Shown here piece after piece: positions 22,629 to 35,301 of a stretch of 64,000 nt of DNA. Both the position numbers and the translations under genes were made by a program. Below the pieces are notes generated by a model that saw nothing but the letters and a program-made list of their open reading frames with translations, was not told where the DNA came from and did not search any database. The first letter of the stretch is position 1, and each line of letters begins with the position of its first letter. Source of the stretch: Mermis nigrescens (Eukaryota; Nematoda; Enoplea; Mermithida; Mermithidae); the NCBI GenBank assembly GCA_036768485.1, contig JAVLUZ010000838.1, positions 1 through 64,000 on the forward strand, given 5' to 3'.

Positions 22629-24305
22629 GGCATGCAGACATTTAAGAGCGCGCGACATTAGAGCCCCTGACATTAGAGCGCGCGACACTAGAGCGTGCGA
22701 CATTAGAGTGCAACGACATTAGAGCGCGCGACATTAGAGCGCGCGACATTAAAGCGCAAGGACATTAGAGCACGCGACATTAGAGCGAGCGATATTAGAG
22801 CGCCGACATTAGAGCGTGCGACATTAGAGTGCAACGACATTAGAGCGCGCGACATTAGAGCGCAAGGACATTAGAGCATGCGATATTAGAGAGCGCGACA
22901 TTAGAGCGCGCGATATTAGAGTGCGCGACATTAGAGCGCGCGACATAAGAGCGCGCGACATTAGAGCGCAGCGACATTAGAGCGCGCAACGCGCCAACAT
23001 TAGAGCGTATATGCACTGGCGGCTTTAAGGAGCCCCATTGAGACCGAAAATTTTTTGATAAATGCGAGATAAACAGAGAAAACGAGAAAGAAAGAAAGAA
23101 AGAAAACGCTTCGAGTAATTTGGAGCGTTTTCTTTCTTTTGTTCTTTCTTTTTTCATTTTTCAGTTATAACTAAAATTGAAATAGAAAATATCTTGATCA
23201 GAAAATATCAGATCCTTTTCTGAAGAAAATTTTCTGCTGCTCCGCCTCAGACCCCGTCAAGCGGTCCTTCAGCACGTCTCCTGAACCCCCAACCATATTT
23301 TCTTGGGCGCTTCGCGCCCTCCAGCATATTTTGTATACGTGACCATTTTACAGCTCTGCCAGAAGTGTAAATTTATGTGCTACTACATGTATGCGACGCT
23401 TTGACATTTTAAGTGCAGATTAAAAGGCAAAATGCATTTTTGATAACTTCTGTGACAAACAAGTTATGTCAAGACTTTTCAAAAATTTTTCGAAAATATT
23501 TCACGTCAAAATGCACTTAGGAGCAGCCAGAACAGTGCAGAAAAGCTTAGAAATTGCTTTACAAAACAAAAGAAACCGCATGCATTTATCACTACCTGAT
23601 ACCAAGATATTCATGCGTAGGTACTTAACTTTGCCCCATTATAAGAGAAAGCGTATCAAATTCCGAATCGGAAAGTATATGAATCGTTGCAAATAGTCTC
23701 TTGAGTGTAGGATACAGTAGGAATTTTTTCAAAGGCATGCTCGTTTTGTCCGTGAAGCTTTAACCGGCGAATTCTTTCATTTATCAGTATAAAAGTTTTG
23801 TAAAGTTACACGAAAACATCTATTAAGGCTGCGCTCTAATGTTGCGCGCTCTAATGTCGCTGCGCTCTAATGTTGCTGCACTTTAATGTCGCTGCGCTCT
23901 AATGTCGTGCGCTCTAATGTCGGCGCTCTAATGTCGCTGCGCTCTAATGTTGCTGCGCTCTAATGTCGCTGCGCTCTAATGTCGCTGCGCTCTAATGTCG
24001 CTGCGCTCTAATGTCGCTGCGCTCTAATGTCGCTGCGCTCTAATGTCGCTGCGCTCTAATGTCGCTGCGCTCTAATGTCGCTGCGCTCTAATGTCGCTGC
24101 GTTGTAATGTCGCTGCGCTCTAATGTTCCTGTGCTCTAATGTCGCTGCGCTCTAATGTCGCTGCGCTCTAATGTCATGCGCTCTAATGTTGGCGCTCTAA
24201 TGTCGCTGCGCTCTAATGTCGCTGCGCTCTAATGTCGCTGCGCTCTAATGTCGCTGCGCTCTAATGTCGGTGCTCTAATGTTGTGCGCTCTAATGTTGGC
24301 TCATC
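22629..24305. mobile_element. Foldback element FB-1 with arms of tandem GACATTAGAGCGC units
   Basis: Left arm (about 22645-23010) is a tandem array of 15-16-bp units (GACATTAGAGCGCGC with variants). The right arm (about 23830-24300) is the same unit inverted (GCTCTAATGTCGCTGC). The 0.8-kb centre starts with a TATATGCACTGGCGG block and holds an AAAGAAAGAAAACGCT hairpin and an unrecognised basic open frame (23466-23696). A second copy begins at 62843 and a terminal fragment lies at 60716. Frames across the arrays are not genes. Confidence 0.8.
23466..23696 (+). CDS. Unrecognised basic 76-codon frame inside FB-1
   Basis: Lys/Arg-rich frame (C-terminus HYKRKRIKFRIGKYMNRCK) in the centre of the foldback element. 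Not recognised as any transposase domain; may be a chance frame. Confidence 0.12.
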   Translation: MSRLFKNFSKIFHVKMHLGAARTVQKSLEIALQNKRNRMHLSLPDTKIFMRRYLTLPHYKRKRIKFRIGKYMNRCK

Positions 24306-24410
24306 CACCAGATCAGCTTCCTTTTCGCTCATACATTCACTTTGTATAAGGTAACGTGGCACTTCCACTACCTCAATTTAGTAATATCATCTAGGTCATC
24401 AGTCACCAGA

Positions 24411-24685
24411 CATGCACGTGGACGGACTTGGAGTTCTCTAGACGTACCGGAAAGGAAAAAGTGGAAATTTTGTGGGAAAATTAAGACCAAATGAAGGCTA
24501 AAAATAGGTGAAAATCGAAAAATTTCTCAAAAAGTGCTGATTAGCCAGAGACTGGTTCTGACTGGATCTAAGCATTTATACCAGTTTTTGAGGTCATGTT
24601 GGCCCAAAAAGCTCACTATTTGACCCTTCCAGATCGGCTAATCCCTCCTCAAAATCTGGCCATGCTGTGCATCCATGTATAGACG
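24411..24685 (+). repeat. Repeat family R3 copy
   Basis: Runs from CAGACATGCACGTGGACGG to GGCCATGCTGTGCATCC. Internal landmarks: AAATGAAGGCTAAAAATAGG, AAAAAGTGCTGA, GGCCCAAAAAGCTCA and CCAGATCGGC. The next copy starts at 24693 in the same orientation. Confidence 0.7.
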
Positions 24686-24692
24686 CCAGCAG

Positions 24693-25065
24693 ACATGCAC
24701 GTGGGAGAGGGGTTTGGGGTTTAGACACCCAGAATAGAAAAATGAAAGATTTTCTCGAGAAAATGAGGCAAAATAGAGACCAAAAATGGATGCAAATTGA
24801 AAATTTTCTTAGAAATTGCTTTTAATTGACCAGAAAGTGAGTAATAACGCAGTTTGAGGTAGGTAGAAAAGTTGAATTTTGATGAGCTCTTGGATGCCAC
24901 GAGGTGGCTAAAATAAATATGATCCCATCATGCATTTATGAATGGCGATCCTAAAAGGATAATGTTCTATTAGCGCTTATACCTTTTGAACGTCATTTTG
25001 ACCCAGAAGAAGCTCGAATTTTTTAACCCCTTTCCCAGATCGGCCATGCTGTGCATCTATGGTCG
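24693..25065 (+). repeat. Repeat family R3 copy
   Basis: Tandem neighbour of the 24411 copy, ending CGGCCATGCTGTGCATCTATG. Other copies are near 37707 (inverted), 46372 (inverted), 51140, 53150 and 60430. Confidence 0.7.
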
Positions 25066-28000
25066 CGACGCGAGTAGGTAATTTATCTATAAAAAGGAAT
25101 TCATTTCTATTCCGTCAAGTGGGACCACAACGTGAGGGCATGTTATCTTCATTCCTAACTATACTTCTATCTTAACCTAACAAAAAAATCAAAAACTATT
25201 GTTTACGGCATCTGTTGAATTCATTGCAAATTTAAGAAAATTTTTGTCAATTGGGTCGTACTGACCGACACACTGGGTTGGGTGTGCGAGCTTCTTTTGT
25301 TGAGATATTGGGTCTATCGAGCTGATGGATGGATCTAACGATACAAAAAATTTGAATAGTAGTCTCCTCAGCGCAAACCGTTGGATGTTTTCCGAGCTAT
25401 CCTAATTTCAATTACATATAACGATAATGTAGTTTTCACTTTTCGTTTTGCGTCATCTTATGCTCTATTGAACTTAATGCACTTACACATTTCTGCTATT
25501 CACCACTTATTTAATCTTATAAATCACTTGCAATTTACTATCGTCTCCACATTCTCTTGTTTTTCTATTGTTTTGTCATTCAAAATACTCGTAGTTTTCA
25601 TTTTGTCGAAATAATTTGATTATATATAAAAAACCCAAAAGTTATCGAGAAATGTCAAGCTTTTTGCCTACGAGATCCGTTTCAAAAACAGATAGCCAAC
25701 AGATAATTGAAATTCGACGATATTTATTCTCGGAGTATAAAAAGTTGCTTAATTACAATTATTCATTCATGCACGGCATCGGAATGCTTCTTGCCAGAAC
25801 TTAATTAATTCTTAATAATGAGCTAAAGTTCGATTCCATTAAATAATCACTCATAGAGTACTATGATTTAGTGGCCATACGAATCCTTGAATTTTGAACT
25901 ATTATTTCTTTTGTGTAGGAAATTTTACTACATGCAGAAAATTATCCTATTTGCAATCTCTCGTCTGAAATATTTTTAGCTTGATATTTTTAATTGGCTC
26001 ATATAGTAGCTAAGTTTGGACAAATTTTATGTGAAACAAATGGTACGTACATATGCTTGAATGGCGCGAATTCTCTGGAACAGCATAAAAGCGAGGATAA
26101 AATTGAAAAATTTTGCACCTTGACGGTCGATTATTTGATATAGTTACGTTGCACCTTGACGCGAATATTCTAAAAATTTTTTATTTCGATGTTCCTGGAA
26201 AAAAATTAGATTTCGTCCTGAAAAACATTCATCTTATTTTACGTAAAAACGAGGCTTGAGGATACTTACTAGAGCATATGTATAAATTTAGAAGCCTCAG
26301 CAAAAAATAGTATTCAATGATATGCTAAGTGCTCACAGAGGCGTAGCCAGGATTTTGGTTCGGGGAGGGCATCAACAAAAATTTTTGAGACTGCTTTTGC
26401 ATTGAATACTAGTAACGTTGTATATAGTAAAAGTGAGTTTTTCGACCTTTAGTAGTGTAGCCTAGCTAATTTATGGGTTTCTGACGATCAAAAATACAAA
26501 AAATGTAAAGCGGCGCGAAGTGCCGAAAATTTTTGGAATTTCTACCGTTTTCATGTAGAATTTACGGCCTTCCTATTGACAAACACTTCGGAAATCATAA
26601 ATGGCGCAAAGCGCCAAGAAATTTAGTCATTTTTTACCGCCCTTCACATTTTGTAGATCTGTGAATAGTAATAGTCCGACAGAGCAGAAAATTATCAAAT
26701 TTGTACAAAACAATTTTGACTGTTCAAGCTTCTAACAAGGAAACTGCGAATTACTAACTTTGTCTGAAGATATTTTGAGTGCTTCAGGCTTTTAAACACA
26801 ATGCAGGAATTTTACAAAAGAAAGGAATTTTACAAAAAGAAAGAACGGTAACTGACGGCGCTATGCGCCGGAAAATTTTGACATTTTGCACTTTAAACTC
26901 AGTTTATACCGCTTAAATCATACAAAAAAACAAATTAATGCCGGCGCGAAACGCTGGAAATTTTTAGAAATTCCTAACCCTTTAACTGGCTTGTTCTTCC
27001 TAAAAACTCGTTGCACATGTACAACGAGATTTTACGGCTGCGAGGGGTCTGGGGTGGCGCGCTCAAGCGTTCCCAGCGGGGTCTGGGGCAGAGTCCCGGA
27101 AAATTAAAAAAAGCATTTTAATGTTAAATAGTAACGATAAAATTTTCGCAAACTCGGCCAAATCTCGGTTCTGAATCAAGCTCAAAAACCCTTAAAATTG
27201 ATGAACTACATTGCACAAAACTTCTGAGCTGCAATGCGTTTTTCGATCTCTGCTAATTAAATAGAGCAGCAACGGGTCGCTGCCAATAAGATATAGAAAA
27301 AAGCATCAATGAAAATGTTGTTCTTACCGTTTTCACGCCCATTTGTGGCCTTCTTATTAACAAGATGCAGTTCAGAAAATGGGAAATGCGAAAAACATAA
27401 GAAAATTTGGCCATTCCTTTCATTTAAAATAGTCCTTGTAAAGAAAGACAAACAAAGCAAAGAATAGACAAACTGGTACACAAAAGACAAACAAAACAGA
27501 GAATAGATAAACATTTGTAGGAATGAAAGCAATCATATAACTATTCATTCTACGCTGTACATACATTATCGAGGAACACCTGACGTCTAAAAAAATGTCA
27601 TGTAATTAGGAATGTAGCATGTGCATTCTGAACGAAATTTTTTTCAGAAAAATTGCGCCTTATAAATTCCTACAATTTTTAATTTCTAGAAAAAATTCAA
27701 TAAAAAAAGTTATGTCTGAAAAAATTATAATACGACATCGTAATGATGGCTGCGCGGTTAATTCTCATGACGTCTACCAAACGGTATTAATGAAATACCG
27801 GTCAATCGCTGAGACAAAAGAGCCTTTGTACGAGTAGCTCCGTTTAATTCCAATTTTTTTATAAGTCATCATAGCTGTACGCTTACAGCATTTTCTTAAT
27901 ACATATATCTTACCAACATACTTTTAGCATGACAAAATCTCTTCTTTTTTCAGATGAAACAATAAGCATTATTGTGTTTTTCTTTATCTTGCGCTTTTCA

Positions 28001-28675
28001 CTTAGCTATGACCCATTTCAATTATTGGAGAGCTTTTTGACCAAATTTAATTCACATCAGGATAGAAAACTGGATAAACAGTTTGGCGCAGTTTTGCCGC
28101 TTAACAATGGAAAAGATTCTTTTCAAACTCGCTGTACTGTAGAATATCACTCCTGTTGTATTAGTGTCAAGCACTTTTATAGTCACTTTAAACTTCCAAA
28201 AGGCTCTCAAATAAATGAAACAGACTACAAGAGTAAAACGTAATACCGCATAAACTTCATAAAGCGCACAATTATATGAAATCTATGCGTCAATTTTAGC
28301 AATCAATCGTTAAAAGCAATCTGAGTGTTCCAGCCTTCTAGATTTCATTTTAATTTTTCAAAATATTTTTATTTATATGTTTATTTCTTATGTTCTTTAT
28401 TTTACGGAAGTCCTTTTTATTTTCCAATGGCCATTTCTCTCATCTTCAATCTGCGTTTATTTAATTTCACGTTTATTATTAAAACTTTTCCACTGATAAC
28501 CGTGATTCTTCAAATTTGAATTCAGAATGTCAATGAACTTATTATTTAGTAAGTATATTTATTCATTTTTTATTTACTTATCTATTAATTTTTTGTCTCT
28601 GTTTATATGTCTGTTCATTCAATTACTTCCTTTCGCCTCATTTGCTTATTTTTTTAGCCAAAGAAGAAAATAGGG
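25066..28675. other. AT-rich intergenic DNA with hairpin-core repeats
   Basis: No gene recognised. Hairpin cores with AAAATTTT tails sit at 26510, 26603, 26857 and 26941. A MITE end (AATAAATGAAACAGACTA) is at about 28208. Short open frames at 25381-25614 and 25616-25804 have no recognised motif and are probably chance. Confidence 0.5.
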
Positions 28676-31189
28676 ATGAACGATACGACATTGAACCAAT
28701 CTACAAATTGCACAATGTACGAAGGTACCAACAAGATATTTTGTGCCGAAGCGGCAGTATTATTATTGCTAGGTGTGATAGCCTTGTGGGCCAATGGATT
28801 TTCGACTGTCGTTTTGCTTGAATCGGGAGGCAATATACCATCAAATATCAAAATTTTTGTTTTGAATTCGAATATAGCTTCTATTACTCGATGTGCATAT
28901 ATTGTCGGTAAATTCTTTTACCATGCTATGATTATGCTCTTTGGATTCACGAAGATGATGGTGACTATAAAGTAATGAATCTTTTTTTATACCGATTTAA
29001 CTTAAAGATTACAAAGAAGCAAGTTTCTCTTTTTTGTAAATATTTTGATTCTGGAACTATTTCCCATATTCTAGATAGATCGAATTGTTTTCAGACTTTG
29101 TCTAACACACTTCTAAATTGAGCATTTTTCTCCACACCAACTACTTTTATAATCAGCCATTTTTTACCAGGACCTCCATTACAATAGTGTCAATCAAAGT
29201 TTTTTAATTAGCACGGAATGGCTTATATACATTAGCACATTAGCTCTTGTCTATATAATATGCAAAGTGATAAATGTACTTTCGTAATGTTTGAGGATCG
29301 CATTATCCTGCATTTTATTTGCATTGACGTCAGTTAAATCAAGAAATTCATGCGAAATCAAATAAATGGGCTCTCTAATGCTCACTGGAGTCTGAAAGCT
29401 GAAGTATTTTGTTCTACGACATTCGGTTAAAAGTTAATTGAATCTGGCAACAGACGCCATGCGCTTGTGAATTGATTGATAACAAAACATAACTTATTGT
29501 TTTTAATCAATAGAGAAAAGTGACAAGTTTTGACAAAGTTCTTCCGTGATTGATATCTTTAAAAAGCAGGCAAAACAAATTCATAGTCTTGGATTGCACA
29601 AAGATTGATTAAACCGCGCAGAGGGCTAAATATGATGTTTTTTCCTGAATTTTCGCTGAAAAGCATCGTTAAAAAAGTTTTTAAATTACTATACTTTTGT
29701 CTTAAACGGAATTCGTAAGGTTAGCGTTACGCTACCTTCAAAATTTTTATTAGAGCCGGGCAGAATTCGTATTTGTGTTTATATTTTTTTGTGAAAATTC
29801 ATATTCTGATTATATTGATTACATACATAAAATGTGTATTGAGCATCAGGACTTTGAAAAAGCTTAATTGTTAGAGCGGAAGAATCTTGGAATTGACACA
29901 CTGAACAAAGTCTTTCAGTAATTGATTTAGCTCTTGTGTTTTTGAGAGGAATTAGCCAAAAATCTTATGGGCAAGGAGCATGGCTTATAGGACCCAGTCG
30001 TCCTACATCACTATCACTGAGCAAGCCTGGGAACTTGTTACTGACTAAAGTAGTATAGTACATAATCTGAGGTGTCGAAATCTACTTTTTAGTACTCTTT
30101 TAATGCCATAATTTTCCATTATATAAATTACATGGATGTCCTGAAATTGCAACGTATAGGATTTTCGACCGCGAAACGTGAGCATCGTTTTTGAATTTTG
30201 AAGGTGAAACGTTTACAAATATATTTCGTTACTCATTGTTCCTTAGAATTCGAATAAACTAATAAGAAACTTCATATCTCTGTATTGATATACCATTTGT
30301 TGTTGCTTGTTGTTACATTTCTTGTATTCATCGCATTTATCAATAGTGACTTGTGGACGCCTCTGTTCAGTAGCCTTCTTAACTTTTTCCACAGGCAATG
30401 TCAGCTCATGCAGCTTTTATTTATTCTGTCGAATTTGGTTGGAATAATGTCCCTAGCCGCCTGTAGCTTAGAACGCCTATGGGCTACATTTTCGGAGCCA
30501 AATAAAAGAAACGGCGAGCCACACTTGTAGCTTCACTCCCATAGCGATATGCTTCTTCATTTGGTTGATCAATATCTCTTACTACTTTTCAGTGACCGTG
30601 ATTAATTTTTGGCAGACTTCGGACCAATTCACTTGCTACTGCAGTTCAGCTATTGTGTGGCCATCGACCTATAACATACCGACTACTGTTGCTTTGATCG
30701 GAAGTAATTGTCTATATCCGTCCTTATAATAATTACGGTGATGTTTGGAACGTTTATTTCAAAGCGCTTAATACTGTAAGGCTACTGGAATAAAATGACA
30801 TTACTTAGAGAATGGGATTAATTTTACTTATATTTTTATTCCCATTTCAGCAGTCAGACAAATTGTCAGAAAATGCGGTCCTTTTATGCTCGGTTTGTTT
30901 TATGATCTCAAGATTTATTGAAAATGCAGAACGAAGATACATTTATTGTAAAATTCGGTGAATAAAAATTGTTGAAGAGTGGGATTTAGAAAAATACCTT
31001 AGCCGTCTGTGTCACTAACATAAACACTGTCTATTTTCTGTAGATCATAAGCTATATGGACAGCACACAACTTCGGTCATAAATTTTAAAACCATCTCCG
31101 ACAATACGCTCATAGATTGCGATTATAGCATTGATCTGATACATAATTATTATCGTAATCCTCGGCTTACTGTCGATAAACATTTTTAG
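28676..31189 (+). pseudogene. Gene A: Sra-superfamily-like 7TM chemoreceptor with broken frames
   Basis: Putative plasma-membrane chemosensory GPCR. Exon 1 (28676-28960): N-terminus with NxT/S glycosylation sites, TM1, then the TM2 hallmark IPSNIKIFVLNSNIASITR. Exon 2 (29171-29283): loop and TM3 start (STEWLIYISTLALVYIICK). Exon 3 (30395-30774): TM3 and SLERLWATF, then TM4 to TM5 (IAICFFIWLINISYYYF, FTCYCSSAIVWPSTYN). Exon 4 (30851-30957): KLSENAVLLCSVCFMI. A last piece (31044-31189) ends NYYRNPRLTVDKHF. Exon 1/2/3 phases agree (0, 2). Exon 3 changes frame near 30515-30540, 30720 and 30757-30767, the exon 4/5 phases clash, and about 70 residues around TM6-TM7 are missing. Genes B and C are paralogues. 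Pseudogene is the simplest reading, but assembly indels could contribute. Family call is by motif only. Confidence 0.6.
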
Positions 31190-32350
31190 AATTTATGCAC
31201 GAAGTTATGGGAAACAGACTGTTGTTGTCCTTGGACTTCAACGATGTTTTAGCGCGTAATAAAGGGCAAAAAACAAGTAAGGTAGGGCGAAGAGCACTAT
31301 TTTTTCAAGTTGCTCATTTAATTCCATTTATTGGCGTACAAACATCGCAAAAAAACGAGAAAATTTTCAGAAATTAATTTATGTACATATCTTAATATGT
31401 TTTCTGCTGGAAAAGCCTCATCTATAATATTAATTTCGAGTTGTGTGTAAGTGTGTGTGTGTCTGTGAGGCAAAAAAAGTTTTTACTGGATAATTTTGTG
31501 ATACTTATATTTTCACTCAATGGGTATTCTCGGTCGCTAATTACAATTTTTTGATTAGAATGGCTCGATCGGACTCCTGAAACCCGGAAACTACGGATTT
31601 ATGTAAAAGGTTTTGGTAGCTCTAGCCGCTTATGCGATTGCCGCAGGGTAAAATTTTAAAGCCACCCTAGATCAACTTTTTATGCGCTATCGACTGGTGT
31701 CAACCACTTTACACTACAGTGTAAACTGATGTGATGCCGTAAGAAAAACGTGATTTACAAGTGTATTTTATCAAATATCTCAAATCGTAGCAGATAATTT
31801 TTTTTAAAGTTTTCACCAATTATTGAATTTCTTATGACTGACCTTACTGTAGAATTTGAAGAAAATTCACGGATTGGTTTCTGAGATACGGGAGCCCAAA
31901 GGTACCCTATGCAGAGCATAAAATTTTGGTTTTTGTCTTTTTGCAGAAGCACAGATTGACTGTTGCTTCCAAAATTTGGCCCCTGGGGTTTCTGGGACCG
32001 CTGATTCCATATTCGCTACTTTAAATATAGGATCTGGCATCATAAAACATGTATGAGACGGGCTGAAAGGAAATCACGTACGGGTACTTATAAACATGAT
32101 TAATCACTGAAAAAGAGCTTGCACCAAGTCAAGATTTTTGACCTTGTAAACCAGCGCGCGTGAAATTTAATGCGAAGCAATCGGAAGCAGCAAACATGCA
32201 GCTTTCGAAAGAAAGCAGCAAATATGCGGCTTTCGAAAATACAAATCCAAATGTTTTTGCTTCTAGCGGCTAATTTAATATGCAACTTGTTGCATTTGTT
32301 TACAATGAGGGCAAAGTTGAACATTGTACAAAGTTGAACCCGACGCTATA

Positions 32351-32560
32351 AGATAGGACGTGATACAACATACTCAATGCTATACAATAGGACGTGATTT
32401 AACATACCCCATGCTATACAATAGGACGTGATATAACATGCCCCATGCTATAAGATAGGACGTGATATAACATACCCAGTGTTACAGGATAGGACGTCAT
32501 ATAACATACCCCATGCTACAAGATAGGACGTGATAAAGCATACCCAGTGCTATAACACAT
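32351..32560. repeat. Tandem repeat, 34-bp unit, about six copies
   Basis: The unit begins ATAGGACGTGATATAACATA and continues CCCCATGCTATAAG. Copies differ by a few substitutions and degrade toward the right. Confidence 0.85.
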
Positions 32561-32587
32561 CCTGTGCTGTAAGATTGGTGTCCCAAA

Positions 32588-32890
32588 ACATCAAAAATAT
32601 GGTTTGCACCAAAAAATCTTTAAACATCCCAAAAACATCAAAAAATGGTTTTGACCAAAAAAAATTTTTAAACACCCCAAAACATCAAAAATATGGTTTT
32701 GACCAAAAAAAATTTTTAAACCTCCAAAAACATCAAAAGTATGGTTTTGGACCAAAAAAGTTTTTTTAATATTCCAAACCGTTAAAAATGTGGTTATGAT
32801 CAAACAAAATTTCTTAACATCCCAAACCATCTAATGGTATAATTTCCAGAACATCCCAGAACATCAAAAATATGATTTAGGATATAGAAT
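32588..32890. repeat. Tandem repeat, about 48-bp unit
   Basis: Units carry ATATGGTTTTGACCAAAAAA and TTTAAACACCCCAAAACATC, with ATGGTTT marks near 32600, 32646, 32693, 32741 and 32790. Open frames through it on both strands are shadows of the repeat. Confidence 0.8.
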
Positions 32891-33309
32891 TCTCAGAACC
32901 ATTCTATAACGTCAGAAATATGGATTTAATCAAAGAAATGGTTGACAAAAGACAGTTTTAAAAAATTTAAAAATACAATATGTTTTTACCAACAATTGTT
33001 TTAGAAATATTCCAAAAACATCCAAAGTCCCGAAAAATAAAAAAATACAAGAGACATCTCAATCACATACAGCTATCAGGCCTAAGTTCAGCCAGGGCAA
33101 CGCCGGGCAGCTCACCTAGATATAAAAAATATAAAAACCGCTCGCCGATCCATTGCAGAGTCATTCAATTCTTTATACTAATTACTGGTTAAGATATTAT
33201 TTGTTTACAAACACTCTAGCAGATGGGGCAGCGAAGCGCCCCATTTGCTAGTTTAATATAATACTCAGGACTTGTGTGTGGAGAGTTTCTAATTCTGAAG
33301 ATTCAAATG

Positions 33310-34030
33310 TCGATTGTGATCCACTAGACAAACCGTTCCACAAAGCCTACTTCTCCGTCCCACGACCCATCGGAAGTCCCACTAGACCCACCAAGTCCAA
33401 TATGAGGCGTCCCACCATACTCAGCATTCCGCTACCGTCTTACTAGTTCCCGCTGTCTGGGTTGACCCACTAAAAATATGAAGGTGTATAGGCACAAGAC
33501 CATCTCCGTTTTGTTTTTAGTAAAAATTTTTTACTCCCGACAAAGACTTTATCATTATTTTTGATTCTTATTTGAGAAGTTGTGCCATGAACCATCCAAC
33601 CCTCCATGTTGTCGAGTTGACTGTATGCACTGTTACTAGCTAACGCAATACCAGCGCTTCAACGTTACTGTTTAGAACTTAATGTGCGTAAATCGATTGA
33701 TTTCAATGGGAGCCGAATGTCGTTGCGATAAAAAACGAAAAACTGCGCTTTGAAAAAAATCAACAAAAGTACTTTTTAAAATTAGAAATGTGTTCATAAA
33801 AGTCATCGGCTTCAAAGACGATAAGTTTGTTCGGCATTTCTTAATTTTCATGCTGGTGTGCTTAATGTGCCGAAGAAGTTTGTAAGCTTTTTCTGCATAA
33901 AAACGTACTAGTACCCTTTTCTCAGGTTGGTCTAGTGAGACATGCACGTGTTGGACCGAAATGGACTACTAGGACGAAAAAGCGGGTCTAGTGGGACTAG
34001 TGAGACGGTGGATCTAGCAAGACGGGACCA
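33310..34030. mobile_element. Foldback-like element with GTCTAGTGGGAC-type arms
   Basis: Left arm (33325-33470) has repeated CCCACTAGACCCACC-like units. The right arm (33925-34025) has the inverse (GGTCTAGTGGGACTAGTGAGAC). The AT-rich centre contains no recognised coding sequence. Boundaries are approximate and no target duplication was found. Confidence 0.5.
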
Positions 34031-35301
34031 ATCCCCTAAACCCTCCTACCCATGCCCTGTGTGATCGGCACTTTCATTTTGGTATTATTGTCGATGCATT
34101 GAATGAAATTACCGCAAAACCGAAACAAGGAAGCTTTGATATCGTGAGAATTCTGTTGAAAATATGTTTAAGAATGAATAGTTTTCAACCAATGCCTCGT
34201 TTATTGTTTTGCTTCATGGTAAAATGGCTTCCCAAAATCAATGTTTTAGATCATTAAACCTACTATCTATAACAATTCTTACTCGCTGAGAAGTAGAAAT
34301 TCAGTAATACCTTAGACCACAAAAATTCTATTGTCAAGCAGATGTATGGTGGACAGGTAAAGAACACAGAAAAATGCAACGTAAGTAGCTTACTGGCTTA
34401 TACCGCGCTCGTTTACGAGAAAGCCTGTTTACTTAAAATCATACCTAAAAACCTTGCTTAATAATCATTATCTGAAATTGTGATTCATTTAAGAGGGAAG
34501 CGTTAAAATAAAGGGTTCTGATTGCCTTAACGATAAACTAATCTATAATTTTTGGTAACAAGCCACTTTTTCTTCGGTTTTTCTCCTTTATCGTCCAGTC
34601 TTGTATCTAGAGATCATGAAATCGTTCAAGAAAATATTATTTTTCCTATAGAAGCTTACGAAACCAGAAGCATTCCAGTGGCAGATCTGGGATTTTCTTA
34701 AGGGGCGATATCCAAAAACAGTCAAAAAAAGGTCCGTAAATTCGTCCTTAGCGTGTGAATGCATTTATTCGACACTTTACATTGTCTACTTTTATTTAAA
34801 ATTACTTTTGACGCAACATTTTTTCGAAAGAATTTTAAAACTTTAGACAATTTTGTGCGAAAAAAATCATTAAATCTCTTTGACTAAGAAAATCCTGCGC
34901 AGAGCGCCAGAGAATTGGAGAAAATTAGACGGAGGGATGTTTAGAAGCTTGATCTACTGCTCGATTTCCTGTATTTTGATGTGGAATGTCTAAAATTGCA
35001 AATAGAAGAAATATATGCTGTAATAGCTGTTTGTGCTCTTAAAATTGTTTTAAAACGTATTCCACGAGCATAAAATGACTTACAGGTCGTCAGGAAAGTA
35101 AATAAAGGTCATTAATAGCGCCGAAAAAATTTGGGAAATAATGATCACTCAGTCAAAAATTATTGCAAATTACATATCCATTCTTTATCCCGCCAATTAT
35201 TTTGGGCCAATAGGGGGCGGGCGGCCACCCCCTACCCCTCCCCTTAAATCCACCCCTGGAATATATAAAATTAGATATTGCCATATTACTTTTATTTTCA
35301 G

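Noticed and set aside
22640..24300. CRISPR-like arrays
   Set aside because: Repeats of 15-16 bp run without unique spacers and in inverted blocks in a eukaryotic genome; they are foldback arms.
30720..30780. Single clean TM5 reading for gene A
   Set aside because: All three frames contribute in turn; choosing one would need an invented splice, so the exon is reported as broken.
32530..32830. 79-codon frames on both strands
   Set aside because: They follow the 48-bp tandem repeat exactly and have biased, periodic composition.
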